From Nakamurella alba (GTDB lineage Bacteria; Actinomycetota; Actinomycetes; Mycobacteriales; Nakamurellaceae): a DNA stretch of 64,000 bases. Below are positions 50,457 through 59,174 of this stretch, piece by piece. Position numbers and translations under genes: made by a program. Each line of letters begins with the position of its first letter. Position 1 is the first letter of the stretch. The DNA is taken from the NCBI RefSeq assembly GCF_009707545.1, contig NZ_WLYK01000001.1, positions 248,001-312,000 on the forward strand, in the 5' to 3' direction. The notes under the pieces were generated by a model. The model searched no databases. It was not told the DNA's origin and saw nothing but the letters and a program-made list of their open reading frames with translations.

Positions 50457-52424
50457 GTGCCTGCCCAGGGAACGCCCCGCCGTCCGCGGATCCGCCGCAT
50501 CGCGACACTGCTGACGGCAATCCTGCTGCCCGTGCTGACGGCGTCGGTCCTGGGTGCCGGACCTGCGGCAGCGGCCGCCGGCGCTGACTTCCGGTTGAGC
50601 ATCACCGCGTCGGACTCGCTCGAGGCCGGCCGCACCGACATCTACGAGTTCACCGTCGTGAACCGGGGCGACTCGATCGCCTCGCCCGTGCTGCTGGTGC
50701 TGCTGCCGGAGTCGCTGCAGTTCGCCGGTCTGTCCGGCGGGCAGAACTGCGCGGCCGCCGGACAGCGACTGTCCTGCCAGATCTTTGCCGTGCTACCCGG
50801 TGACGAAGCCGTCCTGGAGCTGCGACTCACGGCCGCGCCGGACAGCGCCGACGCACAGGTGCGGGTCCTCGGTGCGGTCCAGAACTCCGACGGCAGCTCA
50901 CCGTTCGTGGATCCCGGTACCTGCACCGGTACCGACCAACCTGCTGTCGGATGCGCTGTCAGTGCTTCCCGCACCGTGGGCTCCGGCATCGCCCTGGAGC
51001 TGGGAGTTGTCGGGCCCACCTTCCTCGAGGTCGGTGTGCCGACCGACTATCAGCTGTTGATCGCGAACCGCGGCACCGCGCCGGCGGCCGGGGCGACCGT
51101 GTTGAACGCGTTGCCGTCCGGGGTCCGGCTGCTCGACGTCTCGACCGGCGGGACATGTACCTCCGGACCTGAGATGCGCTGCAGCGTCACCGGTCCGATC
51201 GGCCCGGACACCGTTGCCGTGCTGGGGCTGTGGGTGGTCGCGACCGGACCGGCGACGGGGACGTCGGTGCGTGATGTCGCGAGCCTCGATGTCACCGGTG
51301 GAGACACCCCGCAGCCTCTTGCCTCCTGCGTCGGCGACCCACTGCCGGCCGGGTGTGCCGAGAGCGACGACGCCGAGGTCCTTCCCGGCGTCGATCTCAC
51401 GCTCGACATCGACACGCCGGCCACGTCCGCGGTCGGGCGGACGAACCCGTTCGCCGTGACGGTGAGCAACACCGGAAGCCTCGATCTGCTCGGACCGGCG
51501 ACCGTCGGCCTCGCGATTCCGGCCGGTCTGGAGGTGCAGGCGGTGCAGGGTGCGGAGTGCTCGGTCGCCACCGCCACGCTGCTGTGCAGGGTCCCCGGCC
51601 CGTTCCCCGCCGGCGGAGCACCGACCGTCGTCACCCTCGACATGCTCTCCACGAACGCGTCGAGCGGCACCAGCGTGTCCTTGCGGGCCGCGGTCGACAA
51701 CCGCGACGGCGGCGTCGCCGACCCGACGGCCTGTGCCGGTGGCCCCGAGCCCCTGGGCTGCGCGGTGGGCGATCCGCTGTTCGTCGCGCCGGGTCCGGTG
51801 CTCGGCCTGGGCATGAAGAGCCCGTCGGCAGTGGTGGTCTCGAGCAAGGCGGTTTACTCGGTGGAGGTCCACAACTCCGGCACCGCGCCGTTCACCGCGC
51901 CTGTCGCCGTGTCCTGGCCGAGCACGGCCGGCCCGGCCCCGGACGGAGCGACCTGCACCGCCGCTGCGACCGGTGAAGGCTCGCAGGAGCTGAGCTGTGC
52001 GCTGCAGCGCCCGGTCGCTCCGGGAGCGACCGCCACCTTCACGCTCCACCTGGAGCCGGCGGCCGCGCAGGTCGGCAGCACGGTGGTCGTCCGCGCGTCC
52101 GTCGATCCGTTCGGCGGCACCCCGGCATCGCCGCTCGCTTGCGAACCGGGGGACACCTGCGCCGTGTCGACGGCTCTGGTGGTGACCGCAGCGACCCCGA
52201 CGTCAGGGTCGTCGACCTCCGCCGGCCCGACCTCCGGGAGTCCGACGTCCACAGGCCCGACCTCCACGACCGCCCCGATGGCGACGTCCGCACCGGCCAC
52301 GTCCACCGACCTTGCCGCGACCGGACTTCCGGTCGACTCCTGGTGGCCGGTGGTGGTGCTGCTGCTGGGTGCCGGCGCCGTGCTGGTGCGGATCGGCAGG
52401 CGGCGGGCCGGAGGGCACGACTGA
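50457..52424 (+). CDS. Secreted DUF11-repeat surface protein with LAATG sorting signal
   Basis: 655 aa from GTG 50457 behind AGGGGGA (TTG 50451 and GTG 50406 are alternatives). Signal peptide to PAAAAAG. About four DUF11/CARDB-like beta domains follow, each opening like LELGVVGPTFLEVGVPTDYQLLIANRGTAPA and holding paired cysteines (C-x-C loops such as GGTCTSGPEMRCSVTG). A Thr/Ser/Pro stalk (TPTSGSSTSAGPTSGSPTS) precedes LAATG, a hydrophobic span and RRRAGGHD. LAATG fits the class E sortase LAxTG motif. It is an adhesin-like wall protein; partner unknown. Confidence 0.83.
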   Translation: MPAQGTPRRPRIRRIATLLTAILLPVLTASVLGAGPAAAAAGADFRLSITASDSLEAGRTDIYEFTVVNRGDSIASPVLLVLLPESLQFAGLSGGQNCAAAGQRLSCQIFAVLPGDEAVLELRLTAAPDSADAQVRVLGAVQNSDGSSPFVDPGTCTGTDQPAVGCAVSASRTVGSGIALELGVVGPTFLEVGVPTDYQLLIANRGTAPAAGATVLNALPSGVRLLDVSTGGTCTSGPEMRCSVTGPIGPDTVAVLGLWVVATGPATGTSVRDVASLDVTGGDTPQPLASCVGDPLPAGCAESDDAEVLPGVDLTLDIDTPATSAVGRTNPFAVTVSNTGSLDLLGPATVGLAIPAGLEVQAVQGAECSVATATLLCRVPGPFPAGGAPTVVTLDMLSTNASSGTSVSLRAAVDNRDGGVADPTACAGGPEPLGCAVGDPLFVAPGPVLGLGMKSPSAVVVSSKAVYSVEVHNSGTAPFTAPVAVSWPSTAGPAPDGATCTAAATGEGSQELSCALQRPVAPGATATFTLHLEPAAAQVGSTVVVRASVDPFGGTPASPLACEPGDTCAVSTALVVTAATPTSGSSTSAGPTSGSPTSTGPTSTTAPMATSAPATSTDLAATGLPVDSWWPVVVLLLGAGAVLVRIGRRRAGGHD

Positions 52425-52436
52425 CCTGTCGCGGCC

Positions 52437-52811
52437 TCAGGTCGTCCCGGTGGACCGGAGACGGCCTTCGTGGTGACCGGCGACCGCCTCGCCGTTGGTC
52501 CTGGCCCACGAGGTCAGCGCGACGATCGGGTCCTTGAGGGTCTGACCGAGTGCTGTGAGGCTGTACTCGACCCTGGGCGGTGCCTCGGCGAACACCTCGC
52601 GCCGGACGAGGCCGTGATCCTCCAGTCGCCGCAGGGTCTGGGTCAGCACTTTGCGGGAGATGCCGCCGATCAGGTCGACCAGTTCCCCGTGCCGCACCGG
52701 ACCGTCGGTCAGCGCGAAGAGCGTCACCACGGACCACTTGCTGGAGATGATCTCCATGGTCAGCCGTGCCGGGCAGTCGGCCAGGAACACGGTGCCGGGA
52801 CGCAGGCTCAT
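52437..52811 (-). CDS. HxlR-family transcriptional regulator
   Basis: 124 aa, winged helix: CPARLTMEIISSKWSVVTLFALTDGPVRHGELVDLIGGISRKVLTQTLRRLEDHGLVRREV, ending with an extra dimerisation helix. The N-terminal cysteine (C13) is where redox-sensing HxlR/QorR-type proteins act. It is divergent from the DoxX gene, which it probably represses, with candidate sites at 52820-52847. Confidence 0.9.
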   Translation of the reverse strand: MSLRPGTVFLADCPARLTMEIISSKWSVVTLFALTDGPVRHGELVDLIGGISRKVLTQTLRRLEDHGLVRREVFAEAPPRVEYSLTALGQTLKDPIVALTSWARTNGEAVAGHHEGRLRSTGTT

Positions 52812-52819
52812 GCCCCGAA

Positions 52820-52847
52820 GGTTACCTTTCGGTACCTATCGGGTGCC
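52820..52847. promoter_or_regulatory. Candidate HxlR operator
   Basis: GGTTACC, GGTACC and GGGTGCC follow each other at 10-11 bp spacing, immediately upstream of the HxlR start codon and within the divergent region to doxX. Repeated half-sites one turn apart suit a dimeric regulator. Confidence 0.5.
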
Positions 52848-53027
52848 TAGCGTTCTCCGGGTGTGCCGGATCTACCGTCGATTCCGCCGGGAGCCCCGTC
52901 GTCCGTCGGCGGACGGTGTCGTCCGGCATCACACCTGTTCACCTGCAGAGGGTGTGCCCGGGTCCCACGGCCCGGCCGAGCCACTGTCTGCGGTCGAGAC
53001 CCGAGAACCCAACAGAACGAGGTTGTC

Positions 53028-53378
53028 ATGTTCATCGCCTACGTCGTCGTCGCAGCCGTGCTGGCACTGATGAGTGCTGGGACCGCCCTGGCGAAGATCC
53101 GCGGGGTGGAGCCGGCGTCGTCCGGACTGCTCGCCGCCGGCGTGCCGCGGTCGTGGTTCGTGCCACTGGCGGTGCTCAACCTGGCCGGCGCGGTCGGACT
53201 GCTCATCGGGATCGGTTGGCGACCACTGGGTATCGCCGCAGCGGTCGGGCTGCTGCTGTACTTCCTGGGAGCCCTGGCGTTCCATGCGCGGGCCAGGTCC
53301 GCGGCAGGACTGCCGATGGCGGTCGCGTTCGCGGTCCTGTCGGCGGTCGCGCTGGCGCTCGGGATCGCGTCGACCTGA
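53028..53378 (+). CDS. DoxX family membrane protein
   Basis: 116 aa from ATG 53028 (CGAGG upstream). Four hydrophobic spans: FIAYVVVAAVLALMSAGTALAKI, WFVPLAVLNLAGAVGLLIGIGW, GIAAAVGLLLYFLGALAFHARA, LPMAVAFAVLSAVALALGIAS. DoxX-like proteins act in thiol/quinone redox stress. The divergent HxlR regulator fits control by electrophiles or oxidants. Confidence 0.87.
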   Translation: MFIAYVVVAAVLALMSAGTALAKIRGVEPASSGLLAAGVPRSWFVPLAVLNLAGAVGLLIGIGWRPLGIAAAVGLLLYFLGALAFHARARSAAGLPMAVAFAVLSAVALALGIAST

Positions 53379-53435
53379 ACATCTCTCGCCGCCTCCACGC
53401 ATCTGCACCGCATGCGACGGCACCAGGGCCGGATG

Positions 53436-54860
53436 TCACCCGACCGCCGGGAAGGTCATGGCCCCGTAGATGAGCGGGAGCTCGTCGGTGCGCTCGCCGG
53501 CGGTCGCGGTGAGCAGCTTCTCCGGGGTGACATCGCCGTCCCAGGTGAAGCTGTCGATCACCCAGGGCAGGTTGGTGGCGGTCAGCGGCAACGGTCCGTT
53601 CATCAGGTGGAAGTGCAGGTGCGCCTCGGAGGTGTTGCCGGAGTTGCCGAGTTCCGCGATCTGCTCGCCGACCTGCACCCGGTCGCCGACGGCGACGGTC
53701 ACCGAACCGGTCTTGAGGTGGCCGTAGAAGGCGTAGACCCCGTCCCGCAGCTTCAGCACCACGTGGTTGCCGCCGAGTTCGCCGACGCCCAGGCCCTGCA
53801 GGAAGACGTGCGGCGGGGCCTCCGGGAGATCCTGGACCACGGTGACGACCTCGGCGTCCGCGACCGCGAGAATCGGCTGGCCGAAGGCGAAGTAGCTCTC
53901 GTTCTTGTCCGGGTCGCCGGAGAACGACGCCTGGGTGCCCTTCTCCAGATCGACGATCGGCTCGGCGGTCAGGTCGAACTTCGCGAAGTCGACCGCGTAC
54001 CGCTCGGCCCCGTTGATCCGGCCGTCCAGCGGCAGCATCGCGCCCCGGTGCGGGGACAGCTCGCAGCAGGCATTGACCGCCACCCAGTCCGGACCGGCGA
54101 GCGGCGGGGCGACGACCTCGGGGGCGCCCGTGCCGACGGAGACTGCGCCGCCGGTCTGGGTGATCCGGCCCGGGAAGTTGTTCAGCGCGAAATCACCCTG
54201 GTTCGGGTCGAAGTCGCCGAAGGTCGCGGTGATCCGGTGCACGATCGAGGTCGGTACCGACCCTGCGGCGTCGAAGGCCGCGTCCATGACGAGCAGCAGT
54301 GTCCGGCCGGCCGGGATGGTCGTGGCGGGCACGGGAGGCAGCGCATAGTCGGCGACGAGGAGCGAGCGGGCCACCACCTGGTCCCCGGTCAACGACGCCA
54401 GGATCTCGCCGGATGCGCCGCCCAGGGTGTCGACGGACGTGATGGTGGCCGGACGCGGCGCGGCGTTGAGCACCTGCAGTTCGTAGACCAGGTAGATCTT
54501 GCGGTCGGTCCCGGTCACCGGCACCGGGTCGGGCGAGATGCTGGTGATGATCAGCGGGGTGAAGTGCTCGGGCTCGTTCGCCGACGTCCCGGTCGGCACG
54601 GACGACACCGCCGATCCGGAGGGTGCGCTCGACGCGGGTGCAGAGCTCGAGGAAGCCGGGGATCCGGAGGTCGGCACGGCTGTCGATGCTTCGGAGGTCG
54701 GCGACGAGATGCCGCTGGTGGTGGGCGGTGCGGACGTGGAGGTGCCGCTCGATGCGGCGGATGTGCACGCGCTCAGGCAGAGCACGACCGCCCCGATCAC
54801 CACGGGCGCGGAACGGCTGCGTCGGAGGGACGAGCCGGTGCGATGGCGGTCTCTGGTCAC
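53436..54860 (-). CDS. M23-family peptidase lipoprotein
   Basis: 474 aa from the GTG at 54860 with AAGGAG eight bases upstream. Lipobox LSAC (C32), then a Ser/Thr/Ala/Pro tether to about residue 85. A beta-rich middle domain of unknown type (PLIITSISPDPVPVTGTDRKIYLVYELQVLN) precedes the LytM fold: SPHRGAM...ERYAVDF, YAFYGHLKTGSVTVAVGDRVQVGEQIAELGNSGNT and HLHFHLMNG. Zinc ligands (H in HRG, D in AVDF, H-x-H) are kept. Predicted wall endopeptidase or regulator. Paralogue of 55049. Confidence 0.85.
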   Translation of the reverse strand: MTRDRHRTGSSLRRSRSAPVVIGAVVLCLSACTSAASSGTSTSAPPTTSGISSPTSEASTAVPTSGSPASSSSAPASSAPSGSAVSSVPTGTSANEPEHFTPLIITSISPDPVPVTGTDRKIYLVYELQVLNAAPRPATITSVDTLGGASGEILASLTGDQVVARSLLVADYALPPVPATTIPAGRTLLLVMDAAFDAAGSVPTSIVHRITATFGDFDPNQGDFALNNFPGRITQTGGAVSVGTGAPEVVAPPLAGPDWVAVNACCELSPHRGAMLPLDGRINGAERYAVDFAKFDLTAEPIVDLEKGTQASFSGDPDKNESYFAFGQPILAVADAEVVTVVQDLPEAPPHVFLQGLGVGELGGNHVVLKLRDGVYAFYGHLKTGSVTVAVGDRVQVGEQIAELGNSGNTSEAHLHFHLMNGPLPLTATNLPWVIDSFTWDGDVTPEKLLTATAGERTDELPLIYGAMTFPAVG

Positions 54861-54999
54861 CGGGGGACTCCTTGTCGATGGAGGGGGCGCGGTCCGGGGC
54901 CGGCGCGGTGACCGGAACCACACCGAGTGTGGGACGAACGGCCCGGGTCCGCGATCCGTGGTTCGGTGGGTGACGCTGCCGCACCGGCGGAGCGGATGT

Positions 55000-55015
55000 T
55001 GTCGGGTACCCGACA
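55000..55015. promoter_or_regulatory. 16-bp perfect palindrome between divergent M23 genes
   Basis: TGTCGGGTACCCGACA is fully self-complementary and lies in the 188-bp divergent region, 140 bp from one start and 34 bp from the other. It is suited to a dimeric repressor or activator that controls both paralogues. Confidence 0.55.
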
Positions 55016-55048
55016 GCACGTACCACCTTCGCGTTCTACGGTCGCCGC

Positions 55049-56458
55049 GTGACGAGACATCCCGGCCGGGTGGGCCGCCGAGGGAGCCGCCGCTTCTTCC
55101 CTGCGATCGCTGCGGCCGCGCTGCTGGCGGCCGCGGCATGCACCTCCTCCACGGCATCGACATCGACGAGCACTCCGCCTGCGGCAGTGACAACCGCTGC
55201 GAGCACGACGATGTTGTCGGGAGCCGTGTCGTCGGGAGCGGGGTCGTCGGGGACCGGATCACCGACAACCGGCTCGTCGACGTCGACCGAGGGGTCGTCG
55301 ACGAGCGGGGCGCAACCCGGTTCCGGTGGCAACCCGATCGCGGACGAGCTGCCGGTCGCGTTCACCCCGATCACCGGCCGGGTGGTGGCGGCCCCCGAGC
55401 CGGTGCCGGCCACCGACGGGATGATCCACCTCGTCTACGAACTGCAGCTGATCAACGTGCTGGCCCAGGATGTCCGGTTGGACTCGGTGGCCGTGCGCGG
55501 GGACGGGGAGGACCTGCTGGAACTGGCGGCCGACGACCTGCCGTCCTGGATGCGGGTGTTCGGCGCGACGGAGCCGGGGACCACCACCTTCGGCCCGGGA
55601 CAGGCCGGTCTGGTCTGGCTGGACGTGACACTCGAACCCGATCAGCAGGTCCCGGCCCGGCTCGACCACGTCATCACCGCGACGCCGACCACCCCGTCGG
55701 AGCCGCTGATCCCGGCGACGCTCACCGAGACCATCGCGGCCACCGAGGTGTCGACCGCCGAGCCGGTCGAGGTGCTGCCGCCGCTGAGAGGTCCGGGATG
55801 GGTGGACGGCGGGTCGTGCTGCGCGCTGACCGCGCACCGCGGTGCGGTCAACTCGATCAGCGGCGAGTTCTTCGCGGCGGAGCGGTTCGCCATCGACTAC
55901 GTCCAGGTCGACAGCGAGGGGCGGCTGTGGTCGGGGGATGCCACGTCAGTGGACTCCTACCCGTACTTCGGGACAGGGGTGTACGCGGTGGCCGACGGAC
56001 CGGTCGTCGCCGTCGTGGACGGGATGCCGGAGCAGACACCGACGGTCAACCCCACCGGCCTCGAGCTGGCGGAGTACGGCGGCAACCACATCGTGCAGGA
56101 CATCGGCAACGGCCGGTACGCCTTCTACGCCCACCTGAAGACCGGCACGGCCGGTGCCTGGAAGGTCGGCGATCAACTGACCGCCGGAGAGCAGATCGCC
56201 GAGCTGGGCAACACCGGCAACACCGACGCCCCGCACCTGCACTTCCACATCATGGACTCGCCGGACCCGTTGCGGGCCAACGGCCTGCCCTTCGTCCTGG
56301 ACGAGTTCGAGGTCGAGGGCCGGTATCCCTCGGAGGACGCACTCGGTCCGCTGCTCGAGGACGGCGGTCCGGTCCCGACCGAGCCGGGCATTGCACGCTC
56401 GACTCAGCGGGCCGCGATGCCGCTGAGCCTGGACATCATGACCTACCCGGGTGGCTGA
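55049..56458 (+). CDS. M23-family peptidase lipoprotein, divergent paralogue
   Basis: 469 aa, GTG start. TACGGT (55037-55042) ends 6 bp before the start, suggesting a leaderless mRNA. The signal peptide ends AAAAC (C31), followed by a Thr/Ser tether. The same middle domain as its partner (FTPITGRVVAAPEPVPATDGMIHLVYELQLIN) and the LytM fold follow, with HRGAVN...ERFAIDY, YAFYAHLKTG, GNTGNT and HLHFHIMD. The lipobox is weak (Ala at -3). It overlaps the convergent Crp gene by 16 bp. Confidence 0.85.
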   Translation: MTRHPGRVGRRGSRRFFPAIAAAALLAAAACTSSTASTSTSTPPAAVTTAASTTMLSGAVSSGAGSSGTGSPTTGSSTSTEGSSTSGAQPGSGGNPIADELPVAFTPITGRVVAAPEPVPATDGMIHLVYELQLINVLAQDVRLDSVAVRGDGEDLLELAADDLPSWMRVFGATEPGTTTFGPGQAGLVWLDVTLEPDQQVPARLDHVITATPTTPSEPLIPATLTETIAATEVSTAEPVEVLPPLRGPGWVDGGSCCALTAHRGAVNSISGEFFAAERFAIDYVQVDSEGRLWSGDATSVDSYPYFGTGVYAVADGPVVAVVDGMPEQTPTVNPTGLELAEYGGNHIVQDIGNGRYAFYAHLKTGTAGAWKVGDQLTAGEQIAELGNTGNTDAPHLHFHIMDSPDPLRANGLPFVLDEFEVEGRYPSEDALGPLLEDGGPVPTEPGIARSTQRAAMPLSLDIMTYPGG

Positions 56459-57126
56459 CCGTCGACGAACCGGCGGAGGGCGTCCGGATCGAGAATCCTG
56501 ATGCGGGTGGGTGAATCGAAGGCGATCATCCCGCCGATGGCCAGCAGTCCGAGCGCCTGGTTCAGCGATTGCCGGGTGACGCCGAGCCGGGCGGCGACAT
56601 CTGCCTGGGTGCCGGGCAAGCGGACGGCCAGGTCGTGGTCGGCCTCGGCCGCCAGCAAGCGGGCGAGCCGGCGCGGCAGGTCGAGCAGCACCACGTCGGC
56701 CAAGGTCCGGCCCAGGGATCGGTTGATGGCAACCACGTCCAGGGCGAACGCCCGCAGCACCGCGGGCTCCTCCTCCAGCAGCGCACGCACGGCGCCGCCG
56801 GGAACCTCCAGCACGGTGGTCCGGGTCAGCGTCTGCGCGGAGGCGGTGCGCTGTGATTGCTCGAGAATGTCCAGATGGCCGGGTGTCTCGCCGGGTCCGG
56901 CGACGTGGAAGATGACCCGCCGCCCGTGGTCGGAGGCGTCGGTGGCGGCCACCTGGCCGGAGATGATCACGAAGAAGCTGTCCGCCGGCTCGCCGACGTG
57001 GAAGATGAAGGCGCCGCGGGCCCAGGACCGCCGCCGGCTCCGGGCGGCCAGCCGCTGCAGCCCGGCCGTCGACGCGGGCGCGAGGAACGTCACGCCGCGG
57101 AGCACGTCGAGGGCCTCACCGGTCAC
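56443..57126 (-). CDS. Crp/Fnr-family transcriptional regulator
   Basis: 227 aa from a GTG at 57126; the open frame continues upstream but without a site or homology. The N-terminal cyclic-nucleotide-binding-like domain (FIFHVGEPADSFFVIISGQVAATDASDHGRRVIFHVAGPGETPG) lacks the usual RxS cAMP-binding pair. The C-terminal helix-turn-helix is TQADVAARLGVTRQSLNQALGLLAIGGMI. It has no Fe-S cysteine cluster. It is probably an activator with an unknown signal. Confidence 0.85.
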   Translation of the reverse strand: MTGEALDVLRGVTFLAPASTAGLQRLAARSRRRSWARGAFIFHVGEPADSFFVIISGQVAATDASDHGRRVIFHVAGPGETPGHLDILEQSQRTASAQTLTRTTVLEVPGGAVRALLEEEPAVLRAFALDVVAINRSLGRTLADVVLLDLPRRLARLLAAEADHDLAVRLPGTQADVAARLGVTRQSLNQALGLLAIGGMIAFDSPTRIRILDPDALRRFVDGQPPG

Positions 57127-57211
57127 CAGGTCATGCTGACAGGGCCGATGACCTGCGGACCCGGCGGGTGGTGTGCCCGTCCCGCCGGCCCCGGCGGAAC
57201 GGGCACACGGA

Positions 57212-57637
57212 TCAGGCCTGGTACGGCACCGCGACGTCGAGCACCCAGGTGACACCGAACGGGTCGACGACCATCCCGTACAGCGGTGCCCAACCGGCCG
57301 GAGCCAGCGGGACCACAACAGTGGAGTCTTCGCCGGCGAGAGCCGCCCAGTAGCGGGAGATCTCATCAGCATCGGTGCCGCGCACCGAGACGAAGAACGG
57401 TGCCGTGCCGAGGTCGAGCGGCCGGGCGGCGGGGACGTCGTAGGCCATCACGTGGAAGCCGGCCTCGGAGGTGACCTGGCCCCACATGACCTGGTCGGCC
57501 TCGGCGGGATCGGTGACGCTGTGCGCGTCGGCATAGGTGATCGCGACCAGTTCACCCCCGAAGACGGACCGGTAGAACTCCAGCGCCGTCCGGGCGGTGC
57601 CGCGCAGGTTGATGTGGGTGACAGTGGTGATGGACAT
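57212..57637 (-). CDS. VOC-family protein (PhnB-like)
   Basis: 141 aa, ATG with AAGGAGA upstream. MSITTVTHINLRGTARTALEFYRSVFGGELV is the PhnB/3-demethylubiquinone-like VOC start; VDPFGVTWVLDV is the typical end. It is a small dimeric protein of unknown substrate. It lies in a leftward pair with the DUF1761-like gene and near the YafY regulator, which often controls such genes. Confidence 0.85.
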   Translation of the reverse strand: MSITTVTHINLRGTARTALEFYRSVFGGELVAITYADAHSVTDPAEADQVMWGQVTSEAGFHVMAYDVPAARPLDLGTAPFFVSVRGTDADEISRYWAALAGEDSTVVVPLAPAGWAPLYGMVVDPFGVTWVLDVAVPYQA

Positions 57638-57696
57638 GGACTTCTCCTTGGTATCGGGGCTGCGATGAGGGGTGTGCGGGAGTCGCGATGAACGGA

Positions 57697-58113
57697 TCAG
57701 CGCATCGCCACGAGCACGACGGAACCGACGACCGTGCTGATGACGAAGTAGGGCGCGTTGAGCAGGCCGTAGAACAGCGGGCGCGGGAAGTTCGGGTTGA
57801 TGGCGATCTGGAAGGTCATCGCGGTCAGGAAGCCGATCCCCACGACCAACCCGAACACCACGGCGTCGCCGATGGAGGAGATGTCGAGCGCCTCCACCAG
57901 GACCGCGGTGGTGAGAACGACGACCAGCGTGCAGACCAGCGGACCGATCGACCGCACCGGTCCCGTCGGCGCCGGAGCGGACGCGTCACGCCCGAGCGCG
58001 AGCGGATACGCCTTCGCGATGACCAGACCGAACCAGAGGCCGGCCAGCACGACGGCGACCACGGCCGCGACGAGCACTGCGAGCCAGTTGATGTCGCCCA
58101 GAACGTTGAACAC
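57697..58113 (-). CDS. DUF1761-like membrane protein
   Basis: 138 aa from the GTG at 58113, with GGAGAG seven bases upstream. An ATG at 58164 is the alternative. INWLAVLVAAVVAVVLAGLWFGLVIAKAY is the usual opening of DUF1761 proteins. Three more spans follow (SIGPLVCTLVVVLTTAVLVEAL, AVVFGLVVGIGFLTAMTF, YFVISTVVGSVVLVAM). Function unknown. Divergent from the YafY regulator across the operator at 58172. Confidence 0.8.
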   Translation of the reverse strand: MFNVLGDINWLAVLVAAVVAVVLAGLWFGLVIAKAYPLALGRDASAPAPTGPVRSIGPLVCTLVVVLTTAVLVEALDISSIGDAVVFGLVVGIGFLTAMTFQIAINPNFPRPLFYGLLNAPYFVISTVVGSVVLVAMR

Positions 58114-58171
58114 TGCGGACTCTCCACTTCCGGTGATCCCTGCGATCACCACGTGCAGCAGCATCACGCAG

Positions 58172-58196
58172 GTAGCGGACAGGATGTGTCCGCTAC
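58172..58196. promoter_or_regulatory. YafY-type operator
   Basis: GTAGCGGACA-N5-TGTCCGCTAC, a perfect 10-bp dyad with a 5-bp gap in the divergent region. It lies 20 bp before the regulator start and 59 bp before the membrane gene. GGACA/TGTCC dyads of this type are seen upstream of YafY-family genes, so autoregulation is likely. Confidence 0.75.
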
Positions 58197-58215
58197 TCGG
58201 GCCATACTGAGAAAC

Positions 58216-59166
58216 ATGCCGACCACCTCCAGCCGACTGCTGGCACTGCTGTCCTTGCTGCAGTCGCGTCGCGACTGGCCCGGTGAGGTCCTCGCGGAGC
58301 GACTGGACGTCACCTCCCGCACCGTCCGGCGCGACATCGACCGGCTCCGCGAGCTCGGCTACCGGATCGCGACGTTCAAGGGGCCGGACGGCGGCTACCG
58401 GCTCGACGCCGGCACGCAACTGCCGCCGATGTTGTTCGACGACGAGCAGGCCGTGGCGCTGGCGATCGCCCTGCAGATCGCCTCGGGCTCCGGTGCCGGG
58501 ACCGGCGAGGCGGCACTGCGGGCGCTCTCGACCGTCCGGCAGGTGATGCCACCGCGGCTGCGGCACCGGGTCGACGCCTTGTCGGTGACGGCGGTGCGGC
58601 CGCCCACCGACGGAGAGGACGTCGACCCCGCCGTGCTGCAGCAGATCGGTGCTGTTGTGCATGCGGGCGAGGTGCTGCGGTTCGACTACGGGGACGGCGA
58701 CGGGCCGGTCCGCCGGGCGGAGCCGCACCACGTCGCTTCCTGGCGCGGGCGCTGGTACCTCGTCGGCTGGGACCTGGACCGCGAGGACTGGCGCACCTAC
58801 CGGGTCGACCGGGTCCGCCCGCGGATCCCCAACGGCCCGCGGTTCGCCCCGCGGGAGTTGCCCGGTGGTGACCTGACCACCTTCCTCACCGGCCGGTTCC
58901 GCGGCAACGAGGGATCGACCCGCTGGCCGTGCGAGGGGGAGGCGATCCTGGAGCTGCCCGTCGACGAGGTCCGCCCGTTCATCGGCGACGGGCTGGCGAC
59001 GCCCGTCGACAACCGACGCACCAGGGTGGTTCTCGGCTCGTGGTCATGGCCTGCGCTGGTGGCCTCGCTGCTCCGGTTCGACGCCGACCTCGAGGTGATC
59101 GGGCCGCCGGAGCTGGCCGCGGCCGTCGAGGAGGTCGGCCGGCGCTGCGCGCGCGCCGCGGGCTGA
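58216..59166 (+). CDS. YafY-family WYL-domain transcriptional regulator
   Basis: 316 aa from ATG 58216; CATACT (58203-58208) ends 7 bp earlier, so the mRNA may be leaderless. N-terminal HTH_11: RLLALLSLLQSRRDWPGEVLAERLDVTSRTVRRDIDRLRELGY. A WYL domain follows at about residues 140-210 (HHVASWRGRWYLVGWDLDREDWRTYRVDRVRP) and a C-terminal WCX extension. It probably represses itself and the neighbouring VOC/DUF1761 genes through the 58172 dyad; its ligand is unknown. Confidence 0.9.
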   Translation: MPTTSSRLLALLSLLQSRRDWPGEVLAERLDVTSRTVRRDIDRLRELGYRIATFKGPDGGYRLDAGTQLPPMLFDDEQAVALAIALQIASGSGAGTGEAALRALSTVRQVMPPRLRHRVDALSVTAVRPPTDGEDVDPAVLQQIGAVVHAGEVLRFDYGDGDGPVRRAEPHHVASWRGRWYLVGWDLDREDWRTYRVDRVRPRIPNGPRFAPRELPGGDLTTFLTGRFRGNEGSTRWPCEGEAILELPVDEVRPFIGDGLATPVDNRRTRVVLGSWSWPALVASLLRFDADLEVIGPPELAAAVEEVGRRCARAAG

Positions 59167-59174
59167 ACCGGTCG

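Noticed and set aside
53412-54911. 499-aa plus-strand open frame
   Set aside because: Antisense to the M23 lipoprotein, whose signal peptide and zinc motifs are clear.
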